DNA from: an uncultured Dysgonomonas sp.
Lineage (GTDB): Bacteria; Bacteroidota; Bacteroidia; Bacteroidales; Dysgonomonadaceae
Length of the DNA: 64,000 bases
Direction: 5' to 3'
NCBI GenBank assembly: GCA_900556485.1
Contig: USOX01000013.1
Coordinates: 11,999-75,998, forward strand
Part shown: in pieces, positions 36,023 to 43,777 of the stretch
Layout: each line of letters starts with the position of its first letter
Position numbering within the stretch: the stretch's first letter is position 1
Made by a program: the position numbers and the translations under genes
The notes under the pieces: model-generated
Told to the model about the DNA's origin: nothing
The model's input: only the letters and a program-made list of their open reading frames with translations
Databases searched by the model: none

Positions 36023-36542
36023 GTGATTTTTTTTTAATAGGTAACGGATAAGAAACCAGCTCGGTTATTTGATATGCTTAGTTACCACACTACATTAAAG
36101 AGCGACTTACTCGGGGATAAAGGTAAGGATTGTATCCAAAAGAACAAATAGATACCATAATATATTTCGAACTGGACACTAGATCCTTGCAAAAGTTGTT
36201 TATATACTCCTGTTTTTCACTATGGGATAGAAAATACGTTCTGGGTGTACTTCTCGTGAAATTTTAAGTATGGATGTAATTTGGTTAGTCGGCGGCGGTG
36301 AACTTATTTTAATCCTGTTAGCAGCAGATTTAATAATAATTTATATGTCTATTGTTCTTGGTTGAGGAATCTCTTTATTCCCTGAGCAGACAAGTAAATC
36401 TCAATGGAAACAGTCTCGAAATAGATTATACAAAAAATTATGTGTCTCGGGTAACTTATTAAAAAAAGTAGTAATTTCCAAAATAGGCAGCTTTGCGCAA
36501 AAAAAACTTATCTTTAAAATAGCTCCATCTTTTATTTCTTAT
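36023..36542. other. AT-rich gap without a supported gene
   Basis: The gap follows the broken integrase. It contains a 31-codon frame at 36270-36365 whose product begins MDVIWLVGGGELILILLAAD, faintly like the first helix of a TatA protein; it looks like a remnant rather than a gene. No integrase tail, repeat or RNA gene was recognised. Confidence 0.4.
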
Positions 36543-36550
36543 TACCTTTG
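36543..36550 (+). promoter_or_regulatory. -7 element of the sulP leader
   Basis: TACCTTTG fits TAnnTTTG. The leader frame starts only 10 bases downstream, so the leader mRNA would have almost no 5' untranslated region. Confidence 0.6.
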
Positions 36551-36559
36551 CACCCTCTT

Positions 36560-36610
36560 ATGGAAAAAGGTATATCTTACAATTACAGACTAAAGGTTAC
36601 TCCGCCTTGA
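36560..36610 (+). CDS. Leader peptide 1 (16 residues, ends Thr-Pro-Pro-stop)
   Basis: The product is MEKGISYNYRLKVTPP. Its last codons ACT CCG CCT TGA lie inside a 20-base block (TTACTCCGCCTTGATTGATT, 36597-36616) that is repeated exactly before the next transcription unit (38492-38511), where a different short frame ends in the same TPP-stop. Keeping the same reading frame and the same ending, with unrelated upstream codons, indicates that the peptide ending is functional. Pro-Pro before a stop is a classic slow-termination sequence. The stop codon is the first part of a terminator hairpin. Confidence 0.68.
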   Translation: MEKGISYNYRLKVTPP

Positions 36611-36638
36611 TTGATTAAACAATAATCAATCCTTTTTT
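36608..36638 (+). promoter_or_regulatory. Attenuator hairpin before sulP
   Basis: GATTGATT (36609-36616) pairs with AATCAATC (36624-36631), followed by six T at 36633-36638. The 5' arm begins in the leader stop codon, so a ribosome held there would cover it and prevent termination. After the T-run, 84 bases precede sulP. Confidence 0.68.
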
Positions 36639-36722
36639 AATTCCCCTAAAAATATCAAATTTCTATTTTTAATAAATAGACACGCTTTTATCAGAAGTGT
36701 CGCAAATATCGTGTGATTATAT

Positions 36723-38375
36723 ATGAACATATCATTATCAAAATTCTTAGGCTCATCGAAGCCTGTCAGTTACAAAACAGAAGTATTATCGGGCATAACA
36801 GTTTCACTAGCATTAGTTCCAGAAGCTATAGCCTTTGCTATGATAGCAGGTTTTTCCCCTTTAACAGGTTTATATGCAGCTTTCGTCATGGGCTTCGTAA
36901 CATCCATCTTGGGTGGTCGTCCAGGTATGATTTCGGGTGCGACAGGAGCAATTGCCGTTATATTCTTAGGGCTTATATTAGAACTTAAGAATATATTTCC
37001 CGAAATTGACAGCGAACAAATACTTCAATATGTGTTTGCTGTTGTTATCTTAGGGGGAAGCATCCAAATCTTGGCAGGGGTATTTAAACTCGGTAAGTTT
37101 ATCCGACTTGTTCCTCACCCTGTAATGTTTGGCTTCGTAAATGGGTTGGCTATAATCATATTTATGGCTCAATTTCCTTCTTTTACATCTATTGTGAGTA
37201 GCAATGAGGCTCTTTCATCATTCTTTTCGGGAACTACCTCAGGACTGAACAGTTCCTTGCTTAATCAAGGATTTATAGAATTAGGCACTATGTTGGGATT
37301 AGTGTTATTGACTATGGCTATTATATGGGGTTTACCTAAATTGACAAGAGCTGTTCCTTCTTCCTTAGTCGCTATTATAGTCGTTTCAGCTTTGGTTATA
37401 GGCTTTGGTATAAATACAACTACTGTTGCCGACACATTGGGTGCAGGTGAGAGTATCAAGGGTAGTTTTCCTCCTTTGTCTATTCCTCATATTCCACTCA
37501 ATTGGCAAACGTTGACAATTATATTTCCTTATGCAGCTATTTTAGCAGGAGTTGGATTAATCGAAAGTTTACTTACTCTTAACCTCATTGACGAAGTTAC
37601 TGAATCACGAGGAAATGCGAATAAGGAGTGTATTGCTCAAGGAACAGCAAATATATTTTCAGGTTTTTTATCGGGTATGGGAGGCTGTGCTATGATAGGA
37701 CAAAGTTTGATTAACACGGGCTCGGGAGCAAGAACTCGCTTGTCGGGAATCGTGGCTTCTGTCATGTTACTTGTTTTTATCATGTTCGGTTCGGGCATCA
37801 TAGAAATGTTACCGATGGCAGCTTTGGTAGGATTGATGTTTATGGTTGCAATCGGCACGTTTGAATGGGCTAGTTTAAAAACTTTCAAAAAAATGCCGAC
37901 TTCTGATGTTGTGGTTATGGTAGTGGTTACACTTGTTACTGTTATTACACATAATTTGGCTTTGGCTGTTTTGTTGGGAATTGTGTTTGCTGCTCTAGTT
38001 TATTCTTGGGAAAATGCCAAGCGTATTCGTGCCAGAAAATCAATAGATGAAAATGGGGCTAAAGTATATGAAATATACGGTCCATTGTTCTTTGGTTCGG
38101 TGAAAGCCTTTTCTGAAAAGTTTGACCCTAGTGGCGACCCCGAAGAAATTGTTGTGGATTTCAAAGAAAGTCGTATTGCCGATATGTCTGCTATTGAAGC
38201 TGTAAATGTATTGACTGAACGCTATCGTAAGCAAGGAAAACGTGTAAGGCTTCGTTATTTGAGTGAAGACTGCAAACGTTTATTGGCTAATGCCGATGCC
38301 ATCATTGATGTCAATGTGATGGACGATCCTACTTACAAAGTGGTTACGGACAAGATAAGTGCTGTAGAGAGATAA
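36723..38375 (+). CDS. SulP family anion transporter with STAS domain
   Basis: The 550-residue protein has about 12 membrane segments in the SLC26/SulP pattern: start YKTEVLSGITVSLALVPEA, then GLYAAFVMGFVTSILGGRPGMISGATGAIAV in two parts, and the NIFSGFLSGMGGCAMIGQSL block. A C-terminal STAS domain begins near residue 435 (ENGAKVYEIYGPLFFGSVKAF, VVDFKESRIADMSAIEAV). Family members move sulfate, bicarbonate or dicarboxylates. It is the only gene behind the first leader-peptide attenuator and ends in its own terminator. The substrate is unknown. Confidence 0.9.
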   Translation: MNISLSKFLGSSKPVSYKTEVLSGITVSLALVPEAIAFAMIAGFSPLTGLYAAFVMGFVTSILGGRPGMISGATGAIAVIFLGLILELKNIFPEIDSEQILQYVFAVVILGGSIQILAGVFKLGKFIRLVPHPVMFGFVNGLAIIIFMAQFPSFTSIVSSNEALSSFFSGTTSGLNSSLLNQGFIELGTMLGLVLLTMAIIWGLPKLTRAVPSSLVAIIVVSALVIGFGINTTTVADTLGAGESIKGSFPPLSIPHIPLNWQTLTIIFPYAAILAGVGLIESLLTLNLIDEVTESRGNANKECIAQGTANIFSGFLSGMGGCAMIGQSLINTGSGARTRLSGIVASVMLLVFIMFGSGIIEMLPMAALVGLMFMVAIGTFEWASLKTFKKMPTSDVVVMVVVTLVTVITHNLALAVLLGIVFAALVYSWENAKRIRARKSIDENGAKVYEIYGPLFFGSVKAFSEKFDPSGDPEEIVVDFKESRIADMSAIEAVNVLTERYRKQGKRVRLRYLSEDCKRLLANADAIIDVNVMDDPTYKVVTDKISAVER

Positions 38376-38402
38376 ATAAGTATTTTATTAATATAATTCA
38401 AA

Positions 38403-38440
38403 AATATAGTAAGAAAACGCACCTGTTTTCTTACTATATT
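38403..38440 (+). terminator. Terminator hairpin after sulP
   Basis: A 16-bp perfect stem (AATATAGTAAGAAAAC and complement, 6-base loop) lies 27 bases after sulP. It abuts the -7 element of the next unit, so it separates the two units. Confidence 0.75.
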
Positions 38441-38442
38441 AT

Positions 38443-38450
38443 TATCTTTG
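38443..38450 (+). promoter_or_regulatory. -7 element of the second leader
   Basis: TATCTTTG fits TAnnTTTG. The leader ATG is 8 bases downstream, as close as in the sulP unit. Confidence 0.6.
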
Positions 38451-38457
38451 TTAGCAT

Positions 38458-38505
38458 ATGGTATTCAATAAACCTACATACAGTTCTACACTTACTCCGC
38501 CTTGA
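38458..38505 (+). CDS. Leader peptide 2 (15 residues, ends Thr-Pro-Pro-stop)
   Basis: The product is MVFNKPTYSSTLTPP. The ending ACT CCG CCT TGA and its surroundings repeat the block of leader 1, while the first eleven codons differ. It has the same spacing to its promoter and the same relation to a downstream hairpin as leader 1. It precedes a six-gene operon that includes release factor 3, which acts on termination complexes. Confidence 0.7.
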   Translation: MVFNKPTYSSTLTPP

Positions 38506-38531
38506 TTGATTTACTTCAATCGACATTTTTT
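38502..38531 (+). promoter_or_regulatory. Attenuator hairpin before the traR-helD operon
   Basis: TTGATTGA (38502-38509) can pair with TCAATCGA (38516-38523, one G-U pair), followed by CA and six T (38526-38531). As in leader 1, the stop codon is in the 5' arm. Confidence 0.62.
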
Positions 38532-38552
38532 CATTTTTCACAATCAATAATA

Positions 38553-38635
38553 ATGTTCTTCACTCCTTGCTATAAACGAGGGGTACTTTTATCCATCGTC
38601 TAAACAGCAGTTGGGGGAGTGTAGAATGTATGTGG
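38553..38635 (+). promoter_or_regulatory. Alternative RNA structures in the 5' region of the operon
   Basis: TTCTTCACTCC (38556-38566) can pair with GGAGTGTAGAA (38616-38626, one mismatch). The same 3' segment (38613-38635) is also complementary to the leader 2 coding region (38474-38499: CTACATAC, TTCTACACT, ACTCC). The two pairings exclude each other. A 16-codon frame (38553-38603, product starting MFFTPCYKRG) also lies here and may or may not be translated. Confidence 0.5.
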
Positions 38636-38661
38636 TTTAATCACCTGATACTTTTACAAGC

Positions 38662-38985
38662 ATGGATAAGATAGATATAAAACAAAAAATTCAAGAGGAA
38701 ATATCCAAAACAGAACAATTGGTAACAGAATATAAAGAGAATACAAAACCAGTTGCTCCCGATGTATCTATTGGTCGTATCTCCAGAATGGATGCGATCA
38801 ATAATAAAAGTGTCGCAGAAGCCGCTCTACGTCAGGCAGAGCAAAAACTGACCCGACTAAAATATGTTTTGTCTATTGCTGATACTTCGGATTTTGGGAA
38901 ATGTACCCGATGTGGTGGCATGATTCCGTTGGGAAGGGTATTGGTCAGACCCGAAAGTACACTATGTGTTAATTGTGCAAGATAA
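38662..38985 (+). CDS. TraR/DksA-type zinc finger protein
   Basis: The 107-residue protein has a helical N-terminus, the block IGRISRMDAINNKSVAEAALRQ common in Bacteroidetes members, and a C4 zinc finger (CTRCGGMIPLGRV..., CVNC). DksA and TraR bind in the secondary channel of RNA polymerase and change promoter response. This one lacks the long coiled coil of full DksA. It is the first gene of the cargo operon, 10 bases before the methyltransferase. Its position with HelD, another secondary-channel binder, is notable. Confidence 0.85.
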   Translation: MDKIDIKQKIQEEISKTEQLVTEYKENTKPVAPDVSIGRISRMDAINNKSVAEAALRQAEQKLTRLKYVLSIADTSDFGKCTRCGGMIPLGRVLVRPESTLCVNCAR

Positions 38986-38995
38986 TTTTTTAGAT

Positions 38996-39631
38996 ATGGA
39001 AATATTATGCCCATTGTGCGAAGGCACAACAGATACTCTATATTCTGAAATTGCAGACAGAAAATACTACAAATGTCCATTGTGTGACGGAGTATTTATG
39101 GGAAGTGACTTTCTACCCAATAGAACTGAAGAGATAGACAGATACATGGAACACAATAATGATGTTTACGATGAGAGATATAGAAATTTTGTGAACCCAA
39201 TAGTAGACGCTATTCTTAGGGATTTTCCTAAAAATAGTAAAGGCTTGGATTTCGGAGCCGGCACAGGCCCGGTGATTAGCCAGATACTCAGAGAGCAAGG
39301 ATATGAGATCGTGCAATACGATCCATTCTTTCACCCTTATGAATCTCTGTTTAATCAAGAATATGATTATATAGTAGCGTGTGAGGTGATTGAACATTTT
39401 CACTATCCTGCGAGTGAGTTTTCTATGCTAAGAGATTCTTTAAAAGCAAATGGTAAACTTTATTGCAAAACATCTGTTCTTCAGCCCGATCAGAATTTTG
39501 AATCATGGTATTACAAGGATGACCCGACACACGTTTTCTTTTATTCATTTAAAACATTGGAAAGAATAAAAAAGGTCTTTGATTTTAAGAAATTAATAGT
39601 AAAAGAAAATCTGATAATTTTCAGCATATAA
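38996..39631 (+). CDS. Class I SAM methyltransferase with N-terminal zinc ribbon
   Basis: The 211-residue protein starts with two CPLC motifs (CPLCEG near residue 5, CPLCDG near 30) that look like a zinc ribbon. A Rossmann-fold methyltransferase follows with the SAM loop GLDFGAGTGP, the acidic strand end IVQYDPF and the later VACEVIEHF. The C-terminal DDPTHVFFYS is typical of the UbiG/Methyltransf_11-like group. Its substrate is unknown; zinc-ribbon methyltransferases include rRNA modifiers such as RlmA, but the match is not specific. The ATG at 38996 is chosen over an upstream in-frame TTG that overlaps traR. Confidence 0.78.
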   Translation: MEILCPLCEGTTDTLYSEIADRKYYKCPLCDGVFMGSDFLPNRTEEIDRYMEHNNDVYDERYRNFVNPIVDAILRDFPKNSKGLDFGAGTGPVISQILREQGYEIVQYDPFFHPYESLFNQEYDYIVACEVIEHFHYPASEFSMLRDSLKANGKLYCKTSVLQPDQNFESWYYKDDPTHVFFYSFKTLERIKKVFDFKKLIVKENLIIFSI

Positions 39632-39649
39632 ATATTTATAAAATAATTA

Positions 39650-40852
39650 ATGTATACTTGGGGCAAATTTATAAAAAACAATAAGTTATTATTATCCTAC
39701 GGATTCTTTTTCAACTTTTTCTCTTCATTCGGACAAACATTTTTCATTTCCTTATTTGTCCCATATTGGATAGCAGATATACATATATCCAAGAGTGAAT
39801 TTGGAACTATGTACGGATTGATATCCGTAGCTTCGGCTCTTACACTGCCATTGATTGGAAGGTACATAGACTTCATACCCCTTCGTAAATTTAGCATAAT
39901 TATCTTTATCGGATTGATAATTTCGGTTTTTATCCTTTCAGGGGCAAATTCTTTTCTTTTTTTGCTTGGAGGATTATTCTTAGTTAGACTTTTGGGGCAG
40001 GGATTAATGACTCATACATCATCAACAAGTATAGCAAAGCTATTCGATAAGAATAGAGGGAAAGCATTAGGATTTACTTCCTTAGGTCATCCTTTTGCAC
40101 AGTTTATTTTGCCGTTGCTATTTGCATTTTCTTGCACCCTAGTTGATTGGCGTATTTCTTTGATTTTATTAGCAGTTTTATCACTTGCTATCATGTTACC
40201 ATTGATAGCACGTATTCCCAACGAAAAAGCGGATAAAGAACTTAAAACGAGTAGATCAAAAAAAATAGGCATGAGAGATGGCAGCCATTTCTTGTTAACC
40301 TCGAAATTTTGGTTGATAGCTCTTAATATATTTGTGATGCCTTTTCTTGGTACAGCTATTATACTTTATCAGTATACAATAGCTGAAAGTCGGTTTTGGG
40401 ATAGTTCATGGGTTGTATTTTCATTCTCTTTCTATGCCATATTTAGTGGATTCTCATTATTTTTTTCAGGGGCTCTAATTGACCGTTTCTCTGGAATACG
40501 TTTGTTTGCATATTACCTATTACCTGCCTTGGTGGGTTTTATCGCAATGCTAATCTTTAATGACAAATGGATATTCCCAGTGTTTTATGCACTTTTAGGT
40601 ATCTCTTCTGGCTTGGGTAGTACAATAAAAACGGCAGTGCAGGCTGAAATCTATGGAACAGGGCGATTAGGTGAAGTACGAAGCTATCTATCTACTATTT
40701 TAGTTCTCGGAACTGCTGCTGGCCCTCCTGTTTTTGGATATTTGTTGGACATCGATGCGCCTATGAATTATATTATGTCAGGGGCAGCAATATTAATTTT
40801 TGTGATATTTATAACAAGTTTATTATTAAATAACAAACCAAATCATGGATGA
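39650..40852 (+). CDS. Major facilitator superfamily transporter
   Basis: The 400-residue protein has 12 hydrophobic segments, a charged central loop (about residues 190-210) and MFS loop motifs ([12 protein letters not shown] between helices 2 and 3; [12 protein letters not shown] in the second half). It probably exports or imports a small organic molecule. In this setting a drug or peptide exporter is plausible. Its stop overlaps the release factor 3 start by 8 bases (ATGGATGA), so the two are translationally coupled. Confidence 0.85.
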   Translation: MYTWGKFIKNNKLLLSYGFFFNFFSSFGQTFFISLFVPYWIADIHISKSEFGTMYGLISVASALTLPLIGRYIDFIPLRKFSIIIFIGLIISVFILSGANSFLFLLGGLFLVRLLGQGLMTHTSSTSIAKLFDKNRGKALGFTSLGHPFAQFILPLLFAFSCTLVDWRISLILLAVLSLAIMLPLIARIPNEKADKELKTSRSKKIGMRDGSHFLLTSKFWLIALNIFVMPFLGTAIILYQYTIAESRFWDSSWVVFSFSFYAIFSGFSLFFSGALIDRFSGIRLFAYYLLPALVGFIAMLIFNDKWIFPVFYALLGISSGLGSTIKTAVQAEIYGTGRLGEVRSYLSTILVLGTAAGPPVFGYLLDIDAPMNYIMSGAAILIFVIFITSLLLNNKPNHG

Positions 40853-42410
40853 AATTAAGAGAAGGAGAACCTTCGCTATTATAGCACATCCCGATGCAGG
40901 GAAAACAACACTTACTGAGAAATTCTTACTTTTTGGTGGACAAATACATGTTGCGGGAGCTGTTAAAAACAACAAAATAAAGAGGACTGCTACATCAGAC
41001 TGGATGGAAATAGAGAAGCAACGTGGTATCTCCGTAACGACTTCTGTCATGGAGTTTGATTATAAAAACTATAAAGTAAATATATTAGATACTCCCGGTC
41101 ATCAAGATTTTGCAGAAGATACATATCGGACATTAACAGCAGTAGACAGCGTTATTGTTGTGGTAGATAGCGTTAAAGGGGTGGAGCTACAAACTCGGAA
41201 GCTGATGGATGTGTGCCGTATGAGAAATACACCTGTCATTATCTTTGTCAATAAGGTGGATAGGGAAGGGAAAGATCCTTTTGATCTTATTGACGAGCTT
41301 GAAAAAGAACTAAAGATAAATGTAAAACCATTAAGTTGGCCAATAGAACAAGGTTATAGATTTAAAGGGGTTTTCAATATCTATGAGGATAAATTGGATT
41401 TGTACTCTCCTAGTAAGTCCGTTATAACGGAAAAAATTTCAATAGATGTAAATAGTATAGACTTGGATAACAAAATCGGAGCACATGAGGCAAAAAAGCT
41501 ACGTGCAGATTTAGAATTAATAAATGAAGTGTACTCTCCTTTTTGTGATGATGATTATTTAAATGGAGATATTGCTCCAGTATTTTTTGGATCGGCCTTA
41601 AATAATTTTGGAGTGCAAGAACTTCTCGACTGTTTAGTTAAGATAGCTCCTAGTCCACGCCCAATTAAGGCTGAAGAAAGAGTCGTTTTGCCTGAAGAAG
41701 AGAAATTCTCAGGTTTCATCTTTAAGATAATGGCAAATATAGACCCTAAACATCGTTCTAATGTTGCTTTTTGTAAAATATGCTCCGGGAAATTCGTACG
41801 GAATGCCCCTTATTATCATGTACAACAAAATAAAACTATGCGATTTTCTTCTCCTACACAGTTTATGGCTCAAAAGAAAAGTACTATAGATGAAGCCTAC
41901 CCAGGAGATATAATCGGACTTCCCAATACCGGAGATTTAAGGATAGGTGATACGCTAACCGAAGGTGAAAAACTACATTTCAAAGGTTTACCAAGCTTTT
42001 CTCCGGAAATGTTTAAATACATAGAAAATGCTGACCCTATGAAAATAAAACAACTGCAAAAAGGCATTGATCAACTTATCGGTGAAGGTGTTGCTCAGCT
42101 ATTTATACATCAAAACAATGGACGAAAAATAATTGGAACAGTGGGACAGTTACAATTTGAAGTTATAGAATATCGCTTATTGCATGAATATCAGGCTTCT
42201 TGTCGTTGGGAGCCAATAAGTTTGTATAAAGCCTGTTGGATAGAAAGTGATAACAGGGATGAACTCGAAAGTTTTAAGAAAAGAAAAGTGCGATATTTAG
42301 CAAAAGATAAAGATGGCAGAGATGTGTTTCTTGCCGAAAGTAGGTATGTGCTCGATATAGCACAAAATGATTATAAGAATATAAAATTTCATTTTACAAG
42401 CGAATTGTAA
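40845..42410 (+). CDS. prfC: Peptide chain release factor 3
   Basis: The 521-residue GTPase has G1 ([10 protein letters not shown]), the switch segment [19 protein letters not shown]3 ([14 protein letters not shown]), G4 (NKVDR), and the RF3-specific C-terminal blocks ([25 protein letters not shown]). The DTPGHQDF and EKQRGISVT forms separate it from EF-G and Tet(M/Q)-type ribosome protection proteins. RF3 removes RF1/RF2 from post-termination ribosomes and takes part in quality control. A copy on a mobile element, translationally coupled to a transporter and behind a Pro-Pro-stop leader, is unusual. Confidence 0.94.
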   Translation: MDEIKRRRTFAIIAHPDAGKTTLTEKFLLFGGQIHVAGAVKNNKIKRTATSDWMEIEKQRGISVTTSVMEFDYKNYKVNILDTPGHQDFAEDTYRTLTAVDSVIVVVDSVKGVELQTRKLMDVCRMRNTPVIIFVNKVDREGKDPFDLIDELEKELKINVKPLSWPIEQGYRFKGVFNIYEDKLDLYSPSKSVITEKISIDVNSIDLDNKIGAHEAKKLRADLELINEVYSPFCDDDYLNGDIAPVFFGSALNNFGVQELLDCLVKIAPSPRPIKAEERVVLPEEEKFSGFIFKIMANIDPKHRSNVAFCKICSGKFVRNAPYYHVQQNKTMRFSSPTQFMAQKKSTIDEAYPGDIIGLPNTGDLRIGDTLTEGEKLHFKGLPSFSPEMFKYIENADPMKIKQLQKGIDQLIGEGVAQLFIHQNNGRKIIGTVGQLQFEVIEYRLLHEYQASCRWEPISLYKACWIESDNRDELESFKKRKVRYLAKDKDGRDVFLAESRYVLDIAQNDYKNIKFHFTSEL

Positions 42411-42427
42411 TACTTAAAGAATAATAT

Positions 42428-43753
42428 ATGATAAAACAAATTAAGTTTTATACTTTACAAAATTTCCGCACAATTCCACAGATGGAATCAGTGAGTGAAG
42501 AGATAAAGAGAGAGATTGAGGTTGTAGGAAGAGTTCTTCCTTTCAAGACGAATAATTATGTTGTAGACGAACTTATTGATTGGAAAAAGCCAGATACCGA
42601 TCCGATATTCACATTGAATTTTCCTCGCAAAGATATGCTTTCACGGAAGCATTACAATACTATTGCCGCATTGATTGAATGTAATGCGGATAAAACAGCG
42701 ATTGACAGCGCAATAGAAAAAATACGCCTTTCTTTGAATCCTAATCCTGCGGGACAAGAGCATAATGTTCCATATTTGGGCGAAATAAAGCTAAAAGGTA
42801 TTCAACATAAATATCCTGAAACAGTTCTATTCTTCCCCAGTCAGGGACAGACTTGTCATGCCTATTGTACATTCTGTTTCCGCTGGCCACAGTTCTCAGG
42901 AATGAGCGGATTAAAATTCGCCATGAAAGAAGCAGATTTGCTTTTGAAATATCTGAAGCAGAAAAAAGGGGTAACCGATGTCCTATTTACAGGAGGCGAC
43001 CCTATGGTAATGAGTGCATCTGTTCTCGAAAGCTATATCTTACCTCTTCTTGAACCAGAATACGACCACATTCACAGCATCCGTATAGGTAGTAAGTCAT
43101 TATCATACTGGCCATATAGGTATTTGACGGATGAAGATAGTGATCGAATAATTGAGTTGTTCGAAAAAATTGTATCGTCAGGTAAAAGTCTTTCCTTTCA
43201 AGCACACTTCAATCATCCAAAGGAACTATTGACAGATGCCGTTCAGCAGGCAATTAAGCGTATCAAGCAAACAGGAGCACAAATACGCACACAATCACCG
43301 TTGCTCCGCAATATAAACGACAAACCTGAATTATGGGCGCAAATGTGGCGTAAACAGGTCGATTTGGGTTGTATACCATATTATACGTTTATAGCACGCG
43401 ATACAGGTTCTAAAGAATACTTCGAAGTGCCTTTGGAAAAATGCTGGAATATATTTAGAAGAGCATACAGGCAGGTTAGCGGTCTTTGTCGCACGGTACG
43501 GGGCCCCAGTATGAGCGACCATGCGGGGAAAATTCATCTATTGGGAGTTTCAGAAGTTAAAGGCGAAAAAGTTTTTGTATTGCGTTTTTTACAAGGGCGT
43601 AATCCCAAGTGGGTAGATATTCCTTTTTTTGCCGAATACGATCCGAAAGCTACATGGTTCGATCAACTGAAACCTGCTTTTGGAGAAGAAAAATTCTTTT
43701 TTGAAGCAGAACGAGGGAAAATATCCGAAACTAAGCCGTTTTTATTTGAATAA
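42428..43753 (+). CDS. KamA family radical SAM protein (lysine 2,3-aminomutase-like)
   Basis: The 441-residue protein has the radical SAM cluster CHAYCTFC (Cys143, 147, 150) preceded by VLFFPSQGQT, then the GGDPMVMS SAM-binding loop. The C-terminal part (GLCRTVRGPSMSDHAGKIHLLG) replaces the usual KamA end. Relatives interconvert alpha- and beta-lysine; the paralogue EpmB makes beta-lysine for EF-P modification. Motifs typical of free-lysine KamA are only partly kept, so its substrate is open. It lies 17 bases after prfC and 24 bases before the helD-like gene. Confidence 0.85.
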   Translation: MIKQIKFYTLQNFRTIPQMESVSEEIKREIEVVGRVLPFKTNNYVVDELIDWKKPDTDPIFTLNFPRKDMLSRKHYNTIAALIECNADKTAIDSAIEKIRLSLNPNPAGQEHNVPYLGEIKLKGIQHKYPETVLFFPSQGQTCHAYCTFCFRWPQFSGMSGLKFAMKEADLLLKYLKQKKGVTDVLFTGGDPMVMSASVLESYILPLLEPEYDHIHSIRIGSKSLSYWPYRYLTDEDSDRIIELFEKIVSSGKSLSFQAHFNHPKELLTDAVQQAIKRIKQTGAQIRTQSPLLRNINDKPELWAQMWRKQVDLGCIPYYTFIARDTGSKEYFEVPLEKCWNIFRRAYRQVSGLCRTVRGPSMSDHAGKIHLLGVSEVKGEKVFVLRFLQGRNPKWVDIPFFAEYDPKATWFDQLKPAFGEEKFFFEAERGKISETKPFLFE

Positions 43754-43777
43754 TTCATCTCTTACATCGAAAAGAAA

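Noticed and set aside
40845..42410. Could the GTPase be a Tet(Q)/Tet(M)-type tetracycline resistance protein?
   Set aside because: Switch and domain motifs ([33 protein letters not shown]) are those of RF3, and it lacks the length and C-terminal domains of ribosome protection proteins.
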